Shown here in pieces: positions 8,018-13,921 of a DNA stretch of 34,742 nt; within the stretch, counting starts at the first letter, position 1; every line of letters begins with the position of its first letter. The notes below the pieces were generated by a model. The model was not told where the DNA came from, made no database searches, and was given only the letters and a program-made list of their open reading frames with translations. Source of the DNA: a virus; the IMG/VR virus record IMGVR_UViG_3300021602_000014, positions 1-34,742 of that record; one strand, written 5' to 3'. The position numbers and the translations under genes were made by a program.

Positions 8018-8110
8018 AGAATCACTTTATTTGTAGTTATTTACCGATAAAGTACTGGTTATTTTATAATTGTGATAAATACTTTTATAATAATAGTAAT
8101 AAGGAGTTAT
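8018..8110. promoter_or_regulatory. divergent promoter region between minus-strand operon and early rightward genes
   Basis: This 93-bp AT-rich gap separates two head-to-head genes, so both promoters should lie in or near it. On the plus strand TATAAT occurs at 8065-8070 (weak -35 TTACCG at 8041-8046, spacer 18) and again at 8086-8091 (no good -35). TTATAATTGTGATAA at 8063-8077 has partial dyad symmetry (TTATnAnnnTnATAA) and could be an operator. A clear SD (AAGGAG) precedes the ATG at 8111. The minus-strand promoter is not evident. Confidence 0.4.
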
Positions 8111-8311
8111 ATGACAGATTATACGATAGAAGACTTTACAGTAGCAATACTTAGGGACGAATATGACACAAAAACTATCAAGATTATAGATAATATTCCA
8201 AAACGAGTTAAACATACATTTGAAGCATGGAAAACAAATAAGGAAAAGAAAGATATAATGCTTGCACCTCTTAAGGAGTGGGCTCGAAAGATTGACGAAA
8301 GCCGTCAATAA
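8111..8311 (+). CDS. small charged early protein, unknown (66 aa)
   Basis: Start chosen at ATG 8111 because AAGGAG lies 6 nt upstream; an upstream GTG (8072) in frame would add a hydrophobic extension encoded by promoter-like DNA and lacks an SD. The protein is short, Lys/Asp/Glu-rich and helical (MTDYTIEDFTVAILRDEYD, EAWKTNKEKKDIMLAPLKEW). It is the first gene of the rightward replication unit, directly upstream of the structured leader at 8331. Small charged first-expressed phage proteins often bind host factors, but nothing here shows the target. Confidence 0.72.
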   Translation: MTDYTIEDFTVAILRDEYDTKTIKIIDNIPKRVKHTFEAWKTNKEKKDIMLAPLKEWARKIDESRQ

Positions 8312-8330
8312 GTTTATAAGTAAAAATAGC

Positions 8331-8423
8331 GATCCGACCCAGAACGCAGATTTTAGAGTTGTAAAACTCGGTAGATGCCCCTATTACTCCTTGGTCGGAT
8401 CCAGTAGTAGGGGCATTTATTTT
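8331..8423 (+). ncRNA. structured leader RNA with pseudoknot and attenuator-like terminator upstream of primase gene
   Basis: Three pairings are visible. GATCCGACC (8331-8339) is perfectly complementary to GGTCGGATC (8393-8401). GAGTT/AACTC (8356-8360 with 8365-8369) closes a GTAA tetraloop of GNRA type. ATGCCCCTATTACT (8375-8388) pairs with AGTAGTAGGGGCAT (8403-8416) over 14 positions with one G-U. The 9-nt partner of the first helix lies inside the loop of the last hairpin, so the two together make a pseudoknot. The U-rich tail and the 20-nt distance to the next start suggest transcription attenuation. No known riboswitch class was recognised. Confidence 0.55.
8375..8423 (+). terminator. 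rho-independent terminator/attenuator before primase
   Basis: 14-bp stem (one G-U) with a 14-nt loop, followed by TTTATTTTA. It stops 20 nt before the primase ATG, after the only upstream gene of the unit, so read-through would set primase and helicase expression. The T tract is interrupted by one A, which should make it a partial terminator. Confidence 0.6.
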
Positions 8424-8443
8424 AACTAAGGAAAAGAAAAAAA

Positions 8444-9367
8444 ATGACTAATAGCGAATTAAGACTTCTTACAGAATGGCGCTTCTGCAAGATGGATCTA
8501 GGTGTTAAGTCGCCACGCTACGCTAACTGGCAAAAGACGCCGTTTTCTTTGCAATCTGTACCCCAATCAGGCAACGTGGGTATACTTACTGGTTCTCAGA
8601 GTAACGGCGTAATTGCTATCGATTTTGATGGCGAATTTGCCTGGAGATTTTGGGATGAGAATATTAAAATTCCGTTCGATATAATTAATACAGTTAGTTG
8701 GACTTCTGGTAGGGATGCTAGATGTCAAATGGCTTTCAAGATACCACAGGAAATGTGGGAATTTGTTAAAACATTCAAAATTACAAACGACGAAAAGACA
8801 GAAGGTATTGAGTTTCGTTGGGAAGGATGCCAGTCTGTATTGCCTCCAAGTATACATCCAGATACACAAAAACCGTATGAGTGGGTACAATCACCATCAA
8901 GTGCTCCTGTACAAGAAATACCACTCGACTTACTCGAATGGATGATTAATTATAGTCCACTAAGTAAAGTAGAAGAAGACTTAACAATACAAGAAGTACA
9001 AATAGAAGACTTAACAATTGATAAGTTTAACGAAACTGAAAAAGTATTGAAACGCATACATGACTATGAACCTCAACTAAGCTATGATGATTGGATTAGA
9101 ATTACATGGTCAACAGTTTCACATGTTGGATCAGCAGCAGGTATTGAATTAATGAAAGAGTTCTGGCCCGAGAAAGAGAAGAATGAGTATGCTAGATTAA
9201 TGCGTGGCTGGAGTATTAGTAAGTCTCCTAAGTTTGGTAGTTTAATACATAGAGCAGCAAGTCATAATATTACAAAATATGACGGCATATCGGGTTATAT
9301 GACAAGAAGACAAACAATTAATGATACTTTTTACCCAAATAAACAACAAATAAAGAAATTATTTTAA
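8444..9367 (+). CDS. bifunctional primase/polymerase (PriPol-like) with PriCT-2-type C-terminus (307 aa)
   Basis: Predicted to synthesise primers, and possibly to extend them, at the phage origin. The AEP core is visible: NVGILTGSQSNGVIAIDFDG carries motif I with D60-x-D62; WTSGRDARCQMAFKIP (residues 86-101) matches motif II of phage PriPols, although the usual His is Cys here; GIEFRWEGCQSVLPPS followed by IHP (121-139) is motif III with the PPS turn. Residues about 200-280 (RIHDYEPQLSYDDWIRITW, MRGWSISKSPKFGSLIHRA) match the PriCT-2 module. SD AAGGA, 11 nt before ATG. The helicase-like gene follows 7 nt later. The protein is shorter than plasmid RepB-type fusions and has no fused helicase. 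Confidence 0.85.
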   Translation: MTNSELRLLTEWRFCKMDLGVKSPRYANWQKTPFSLQSVPQSGNVGILTGSQSNGVIAIDFDGEFAWRFWDENIKIPFDIINTVSWTSGRDARCQMAFKIPQEMWEFVKTFKITNDEKTEGIEFRWEGCQSVLPPSIHPDTQKPYEWVQSPSSAPVQEIPLDLLEWMINYSPLSKVEEDLTIQEVQIEDLTIDKFNETEKVLKRIHDYEPQLSYDDWIRITWSTVSHVGSAAGIELMKEFWPEKEKNEYARLMRGWSISKSPKFGSLIHRAASHNITKYDGISGYMTRRQTINDTFYPNKQQIKKLF

Positions 9368-9374
9368 GGAAAAC

Positions 9375-10793
9375 ATGACAAAATTTACAAAGTTACCAAA
9401 GATATTATTAGATACGATGTCTGCAATGAAGATTATTAATAATGTGCCAGAAGAAATGGCAATACAAGCAGTGTTAGGAGTAGTTAATTTTGCAACACAC
9501 GCTCATTATAATATTGATCCAGTCTTTTTTGGCGGCAATATTATACCAATGAGCGAATATTTTATAGCACTTGCTCCAACCGCTGGTGCAAAAAGTACAG
9601 TATATAAGATGCTAATGAAAGGTATATCTAAGTTTGAGGAAGAAGAATATATTAGGAAAATAAGTGATGATGAAACATACGATTTGATGTATGCAGTCTG
9701 GAAAAAGAAATATGCTGAAGATAAACTTAAACTTACACCAATTAATTTGATAGATAAGAATTTTATGAGTTCTTGGAATAAAAATCATAAGGCACCAGAG
9801 AAGACAAAAGGCGCAAATTACAGAGTTAGTAAGGCTACTGTAAATGGATTAATTAATGTATTGAATACACAACCATATGCTGGGTTGTTTAGCAGTGAGG
9901 CAGGTGAATTCTTTAATGGTCATGCTATGCAAAAAGGTAAGACTGAAAGTTTAGCATTAGAAATGCTTACTACATTAACTAACTTATGGGACGGACACCC
10001 ACTCGAACGTAATACAGGTGTTGATAATATTAAAACATACGATAGACGTTTTAATATGTTGTTTATGTTACAAGCAGAAATGGCTAAGGATTGGTTATCG
10101 AATTCATTATATAGCGATCAAGGATTTGTACATCGTTTATTAATCACACATTGTAAAGAGTGGGATATGCCTCCTCTAGATTTAACAAGAATACCTGTAA
10201 TTGAAGATGCAGAAAGAAAACTAAATCCATTTCACGACAGAATTTATAAGTTATTAAAGAGAAATATTAGAACTAAAGCAGGTACAACTTTACAATTAGA
10301 GCCGGAATTATTGTTGATAGATAGAGATGCATTAGAATTAATGGCTGCTTTTTCTAATGTAATACAGTCACAAAGATTATCAAAATATACTGATTGGAAC
10401 GGATTTGCTGCAAGAGCGTATGAACATACACTTAGGTTGGCTGCTACATTATCTGTATTTGATGGTAAGGAAAAAATTGATATCGATAATGCTGAGGCTG
10501 CATTAGAATTGATGGAGTTTTATTTAGATCAAAGATTAAGTTTAGAGTTAGGTGGTCATAGTAAAAATTCTAATCAGATTATAGTTGCTAATAAAGTTTA
10601 TAGTTGGATTAAGAAGAAAGGTGGTAGTATTGCTCATTCTAAACTTACTCATGATGGACCTAGATGTTATTATGATTTAACAGTTGGCGAGAAAGAAGGA
10701 ATTATACACGAAATGATTAGTAGAGAATTGATTAAAATGGAAGAGGTAGATACCGGTGGTAAAGTCAAAGAAACTCGGTATGTGGTACTCTAA
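9375..10793 (+). CDS. DUF3987-type primase-associated helicase-like ATPase (472 aa)
   Basis: The family accompanies PriPol primases on phages and plasmids and is presumed to unwind DNA at the origin. The P-loop region reads IALAPTAGAKSTVYKM (residues 64-79): K73-S74-T75 are intact but G-x-x-x-x-G-K-S is altered to A-P-T-A-G-A-K-S. The Walker B-like acid is in AGLFSSEAGEFFNG (E175), and NLWDGHPLERNTG follows, as is usual for the family. The C-terminal 80 residues look like a winged helix (VANKVYSWIKKKGGSIAHSK). SD AAGGA; the start lies 7 nt after the primase stop. The iteron array begins at the very end of this gene. Confidence 0.82.
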   Translation: MTKFTKLPKILLDTMSAMKIINNVPEEMAIQAVLGVVNFATHAHYNIDPVFFGGNIIPMSEYFIALAPTAGAKSTVYKMLMKGISKFEEEEYIRKISDDETYDLMYAVWKKKYAEDKLKLTPINLIDKNFMSSWNKNHKAPEKTKGANYRVSKATVNGLINVLNTQPYAGLFSSEAGEFFNGHAMQKGKTESLALEMLTTLTNLWDGHPLERNTGVDNIKTYDRRFNMLFMLQAEMAKDWLSNSLYSDQGFVHRLLITHCKEWDMPPLDLTRIPVIEDAERKLNPFHDRIYKLLKRNIRTKAGTTLQLEPELLLIDRDALELMAAFSNVIQSQRLSKYTDWNGFAARAYEHTLRLAATLSVFDGKEKIDIDNAEAALELMEFYLDQRLSLELGGHSKNSNQIIVANKVYSWIKKKGGSIAHSKLTHDGPRCYYDLTVGEKEGIIHEMISRELIKMEEVDTGGKVKETRYVVL

Positions 10794-10832
10794 GACCAGT
10801 AGACCAGCATGAATTGTAAAAACAAGACCAGC
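10794..10832 (+). repeat. outlying iterons (GACCAGY) left of the main array
   Basis: GACCAGT at 10794-10800 (touching the stop codon of the helicase gene), GACCAGC at 10802-10808 and GACCAGC at 10826-10832, all in the same orientation as the left half of the palindromic array. The third copy is part of the hairpin at 10822-10862. Confidence 0.6.
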
Positions 10833-10862
10833 AAACGTTTTTTAATAGTTTGCTTGTCTTGT
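10822..10862. other. 15-bp imperfect hairpin containing an iteron
   Basis: ACAAGACCAGCAAAC (10822-10836) pairs with GTTTGCTTGTCTTGT (10848-10862) with one mismatch around an 11-nt loop GTTTTTTAATA. No T tract follows on the plus strand, so it is a poor terminator. It could be a priming hairpin or single-strand initiation structure for the adjacent origin, or a modified half-site pair for the iteron-binding protein. Confidence 0.5.
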
Positions 10863-10876
10863 AGGTACCTAGGACA

Positions 10877-11014
10877 AAGACCAGCAAGACCAGCTAAGAC
10901 CAGCGGTACATATATATATATGCGAAGTTTAAGTATATAATATATATATATTTGTTTGTTTTTATACATTTTTATATATGTACTACGCTGGTCTTTGCTG
11001 GTCTTGCTGGTCTT
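10877..11014. other. candidate replication origin: palindromic iteron array around an AT-rich core
   Basis: Left arm 10877-10916 has GACCAGC at 10879, 10888 and 10898. Right arm 10973-11014 has the reverse complement GCTGGTC at 10987, 10997 and 11006. Start-to-start spacings mirror each other (9,10 and 10,9). Both arms end towards the centre in GTACATATATA. The arms match over about 40 bp with one mismatch and a 2-nt gap. The centre (10917-10972) is nearly all A/T with TATATA runs, as expected for a DNA-unwinding element. It lies directly after the primase and helicase genes. Alternatives: packaging (pac) site next to the small terminase gene, or operator. Confidence 0.65.
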
Positions 11015-11083
11015 ACTTTTCTACCACAAATCATCACATCAAACACCTAACATTATAAATACATATACAACATAGCAGGCGTC
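11015..11083 (+). other. non-coding spacer between origin and second leader
   Basis: This stretch is A/C-rich on the plus strand (repeated ATCA, ACA). It holds TATAAA at 11054-11059 and TATACA at 11064-11069, but no acceptable -35 box at 16 to 18 bp from either. It may hold the start point for the terminase leader RNA. No ORF or strong hairpin was seen. Confidence 0.3.
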
Positions 11084-11186
11084 ATATCTTGCTCTCCTTA
11101 GAGGTGAAAATCCTCGTTGTAAAAGATGTCTTCTTTTTCTTAAAATATGTTTACCCCTATCGACTAAAATTGGTAGGGGTATTTTT
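11084..11186 (+). ncRNA. second structured leader with terminator, upstream of terminase operon
   Basis: ATATCTT (11084-11090) can pair with AAGATGT (11123-11129, one G-U), enclosing GAGG-TGAAAAT-CCTC (11101-11115). A U-rich stretch follows (11131-11141) and then a strong terminator. The order 'hairpin with GAG...CTC, GTTGTAAAA, AGATG, CCCCTAT terminator' resembles the leader at 8331-8423. The similarity is short and may reflect design rather than ancestry. Confidence 0.4.
11152..11186 (+). terminator. rho-independent terminator ahead of terminase genes
   Basis: TACCCCTATCGA (11152-11163) pairs with TTGGTAGGGGTA (11170-11181), 12 positions with two G-U pairs. The loop is CTAAAA and TTTTT follows directly. 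It would end transcription coming from the primase/helicase unit about 85 nt before the small terminase start. Confidence 0.75.
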
Positions 11187-11271
11187 ATGATAAATAAACG
11201 CATATAGGGAAATTCTGAGATAGAATCCTATTATTATTGGTGTAAACAGATAGAGCACTAAAAAGGACAAC
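11187..11271 (+). promoter_or_regulatory. upstream region of small terminase with hairpin and GGTGTAAAC motif
   Basis: A short hairpin ATTCT-GAGAT-AGAAT with flanking AGG/CCT (about 11206-11229) is followed by GGTGTAAAC, a short spacer and ATAGAGCAC (11239-11258), then AAAAGGAC as SD before the ATG at 11272. The GGTGTAAAC...ATAGAGCAC pair recurs before the scaffold gene (16007-16028). It may be a promoter element, a regulator site or part of a packaging site; no clear -35/-10 pair is seen. Confidence 0.4.
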
Positions 11272-11718
11272 ATGCATAAAGAGATAGAACAGTCCTATCG
11301 GGACCTTGTTAAACGTAATCTAGAAGTAATTGCGTTAGAGTTAAAAAATCATCGAAGTTTACTGTTAGAAGCATCAGCCGTATTCGATATGGCGAAAGCC
11401 GGCCTATCACATGTATCTATCTGCCGATTATACAAAATGGCAGAAGACACAATCACACAAGATCCTACCTTATTGTATGAATTTAATCGTGGTAGAGCCC
11501 AGGTAGGAACTAAAGTCCGCACCGCCATTATAGATAATGCGTTAGATAAAGATAATCTAACTGCACAAATCTATCTAGACAAAATATATAACAAAGAAGA
11601 TAATGTTCAACAGATAGATGTTACAGTCACATCGAAACCCTTAGAGACTATCAATACTGAAGATCTACTTAATATCACATTTACTGACGACAGCGATGGC
11701 CACGATACAAGCAACTAA
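11272..11718 (+). CDS. terS: terminase small subunit (148 aa)
   Basis: Recognises the phage packaging site and recruits the large terminase. After a coiled N-terminus (RDLVKRNLEVIALELKNHRS), a helix-turn-helix-like part is visible: VFDMAKAGLSHVSICRLYKM followed by AEDTITQDPTLLYEF. It continues with NRGRAQVGTKVRTAIIDNAL and a segment that is typical of phage small terminases (NLTAQIYLDKIYNKED). The acidic C-terminal tail probably contacts the large subunit. SD AAAAGGAC. The 3' end overlaps terL by 23 nt, a usual arrangement. Identity rests on motif plus position. Confidence 0.8.
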   Translation: MHKEIEQSYRDLVKRNLEVIALELKNHRSLLLEASAVFDMAKAGLSHVSICRLYKMAEDTITQDPTLLYEFNRGRAQVGTKVRTAIIDNALDKDNLTAQIYLDKIYNKEDNVQQIDVTVTSKPLETINTEDLLNITFTDDSDGHDTSN

Positions 11719-13183
11719 GAAACAAGTCTATGATGAATTATGGAGTCGGGGTGAAATCCGATTCCTATTATACAAACATCAGATGCCTATCTATAATAAG
11801 ATTAGAGAAATTCTATTGAGTAAGGATGTCGATACGAACTCCTATGTGATAGATTGTTCTAGACAGTTCGGTAAGAGTTTCATTATGTTTCTAATAGCGG
11901 TAGAGGAATGTCTTAGATATCCTAAGCGTACCGTGGTTTATGTAGGACCATTAAAATCCCAAGTTAATGAGATTATAGATGGTAATACATTCTCAGTGGT
12001 GTTCGCAGGATGTCCGATAGACTTAGTTCCTAAACACGACGGATCAGCGTTAGAGTTCCCTAATGGTTCTCGTATACGTCTCGCTGGCACAGATAATAGA
12101 AACTATCTAAACCTACGAGGCGGTGCTGCTCACTTAATTCTATTAGATGAAGCAGCATTCATGTCAGACTTAGAGGTTGGTGTTCTACCAACAGTAGAGC
12201 CTATGTTGAAAACCACAGGTGGCAAGTTGATATTCGCATCCACACCACCAGAAAATTTAGACCACGATTACATAGACATCCTAAGAGACCATGAAGAGGC
12301 AGGATTGATATCTACCTATACGATATGGGATGATAAGTCCGTCACTGAGAAGGAGATAGAAGCAATTATATCTCGCTGTAAAGGTAAGGACTCTACTAAG
12401 TTTAAGAGAGAGTACGAGTGCAAGCGAGTGGCAGAGTCTAGCGTGCAAGTGATACCCGAATTAACGTTAGAAGTTAGTCAGTCTATCTTACTATCGAAAC
12501 AAGAATATCTAAAGATACAGGAAGATCCTCTAACACAATACTGGCGCAAGTATGTGATAGCAGATTGGGGAGGTAGAGACCTAACCGCAATACTGTTTGC
12601 ACACTACAATTTTCGCCAAAATATGGTGATTTTAGACGGCCATCTATCTTTAGTGGGCCAAGACATGTCGAGTGCTAGAATTGCCGAAGCAATCAAGGCA
12701 AAAACGGTGCTTATTTGGCCAGAAGAATCATATAGAAAGCATGTTCTACATATCTGCGACTCCAATAATATACTGATTCAGTCAGATATGATTAACGTTC
12801 ATGGGCTAAACTTCATATCTACCACTAAAGAGAAACTCAAGTCTCAGATGGTACAGAAAGTTAGAGACTGGATATATGATGATAGGCTTAGAGTTGCACC
12901 AGATGCAGAGTTTGCTCTAAAGAGCGCATCATCAGCACACTGGGCGAAAGGCGATAAGGATTCATTTGCCAAGAGTAAGATCTATGGACACTATGATCAC
13001 CTAGCAGCATTAGTCTACCTTATTAGAAATGTAGACGAACTAACAGATCCGCTACCTATGTTGTTAGGTAAGGATCCTAACACACATTTTATACACCCGG
13101 TACTCAGGCCAGAGTTGGTAGGCCAAACACGTGAATTAGCAAACATATTCAATCCTAGGAAGGGATTGAGTTTTAGACGATAA
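11696..13183 (+). CDS. terL: terminase large subunit (495 aa)
   Basis: Packaging motor: an N-terminal ATPase pumps DNA into the prohead and a C-terminal RNase H-like nuclease cuts it. Visible motifs: Walker A CSRQFGKSF with K60-S61; Walker B LILLDEAAF with D151-E152; coupling motif FAST-PP (A181-S182-T183); nuclease acids in VIADWGGRDLTAI (D290, D295), HICDSNN (D353) and YGHYDHLAALVYL (D432-H433). Length fits the family. Starts inside the small subunit gene (ATG 11696, overlap 23 nt). Together these give near-certain identity. Confidence 0.96.
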   Translation: MATIQATKKQVYDELWSRGEIRFLLYKHQMPIYNKIREILLSKDVDTNSYVIDCSRQFGKSFIMFLIAVEECLRYPKRTVVYVGPLKSQVNEIIDGNTFSVVFAGCPIDLVPKHDGSALEFPNGSRIRLAGTDNRNYLNLRGGAAHLILLDEAAFMSDLEVGVLPTVEPMLKTTGGKLIFASTPPENLDHDYIDILRDHEEAGLISTYTIWDDKSVTEKEIEAIISRCKGKDSTKFKREYECKRVAESSVQVIPELTLEVSQSILLSKQEYLKIQEDPLTQYWRKYVIADWGGRDLTAILFAHYNFRQNMVILDGHLSLVGQDMSSARIAEAIKAKTVLIWPEESYRKHVLHICDSNNILIQSDMINVHGLNFISTTKEKLKSQMVQKVRDWIYDDRLRVAPDAEFALKSASSAHWAKGDKDSFAKSKIYGHYDHLAALVYLIRNVDELTDPLPMLLGKDPNTHFIHPVLRPELVGQTRELANIFNPRKGLSFRR

Positions 13184-13197
13184 CAATAGGAGACAAT

Positions 13198-13449
13198 ATG
13201 TCATTACCAGATACAGCAGAAACAGTGCAAACAATTACAGCCACACCAGAAGCAAGAGCAATGTTAGAACAACTCTTACAGCGCAAGCAGGAATTAGAGA
13301 ATATCTTTGTTGATATTCAACCTCTCTTACTTGCTCTATCTGTGAAACTCTATGGAACAGATGATAGAACAGTGATGTTAGCAGACTTAATCAACGACGG
13401 AATTAAGTATTTAAATGTAGAAGACGTCCAAGTAAAGGAGTTACAATGA
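13198..13449 (+). CDS. small helical protein between terminase and portal (83 aa)
   Basis: ATG at 13198 has ATAGGAGAC as SD. The protein is mostly helical with a Gln/Glu-rich middle (ARAMLEQLLQRKQELEN) and a Leu-rich segment (IFVDIQPLLLALSVKLYG). No known domain was recognised. Its stop overlaps the next start (ATGA). It belongs to the terminase-portal operon and may be a minor head or regulatory protein. Confidence 0.75.
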   Translation: MSLPDTAETVQTITATPEARAMLEQLLQRKQELENIFVDIQPLLLALSVKLYGTDDRTVMLADLINDGIKYLNVEDVQVKELQ

Positions 13450-13658
13450 AAGACAATAAAGATCTAAATGGTAGGTATCATAGGATAGTTAAAGAGAAAG
13501 GTGGCAACTATGGCATCGAAACAGTAGTGATAGAGAAAGGCAGAGTTACTAATACAGAGTTTATAGAGCCTAACTATCCTACTATTACTCTATCGAAATT
13601 CGGTAAGAAGGCTTTCGAAGAAGCATCTGAAAAGTATGATAAGGAGTCACAGATATGA
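13446..13658 (+). CDS. small unknown protein (70 aa)
   Basis: Overlaps neighbours at both ends by ATGA, with AAAGGAG before its ATG. Lys/Glu-rich with a beta-like middle (NYGIETVVIEKGRVTNTEFI) and a helical end (KKAFEEASEKYDKESQ). No membrane segment, no motif recognised. Coupled translation with the portal gene suggests coexpression, not function. Confidence 0.72.
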   Translation: MKDNKDLNGRYHRIVKEKGGNYGIETVVIEKGRVTNTEFIEPNYPTITLSKFGKKAFEEASEKYDKESQI

Positions 13659-13921
13659 TAGAATTATATGCAATAACGGGTCTTCTGCTAATTGCTTGCA
13701 TCTTCGCCTATCTTGTTACTATCTACTTAGATCAGCGCCAGCAAGAGATAACCTTTAAGCACCGTATAAATACAGAATCTACTACAATAGATCTGTCGAG
13801 TGCGTATGACGAACAACTCAAACTGTTTGACGAACGTATTAATAAAACTTGGAGTGCCATTGGTGCCTACAAAGAGGAACTAAACGCTCTCAAGTTATCG
13901 ATTGCAATTAAAGGTAAATGA
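13655..13921 (+). CDS. membrane-anchored coiled-coil protein, i-spanin-like topology (88 aa)
   Basis: An N-terminal membrane span (ELYAITGLLLIACIFAYLV, residues 3-21) is followed by DQRQQEITFKHR and a helical, heptad-like tail to the end (YDEQLKLFDERINKTWSAIG). Short N-terminal anchor plus periplasmic coiled coil is the topology of Rz-type inner-membrane spanins. The position between terminase and portal is unusual for one, and no recognisable o-spanin is embedded here; the lipoprotein at 6465 could be its partner. Other options are a holin or a membrane-bound assembly factor. ATGA overlaps on both sides. Confidence 0.72.
   Translation: MIELYAITGLLLIACIFAYLVTIYLDQRQQEITFKHRINTESTTIDLSSAYDEQLKLFDERINKTWSAIGAYKEELNALKLSIAIKGK

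Noticed and set aside
8072-8110. GTG start at 8072 for the small early gene
   Set aside because: No SD, and the extension translates promoter-like AT-rich DNA. ATG 8111 has AAGGAG at ideal spacing.
8331-8402. tRNA-like or tracrRNA-like element (9-bp closing stem, TTTTAGAG)
   Set aside because: The closing stem has about the right span for a tRNA but there is no T-arm or anticodon stem of the right size. TTTTAGAG is only a short chance resemblance to a Cas9 repeat and no cas gene or array is present.
10809-10943. Possible small ORF inside the iteron region
   Set aside because: About 45 codons starting at ATG 10809, no SD, and its sequence is explained by the iterons and AT tracts.
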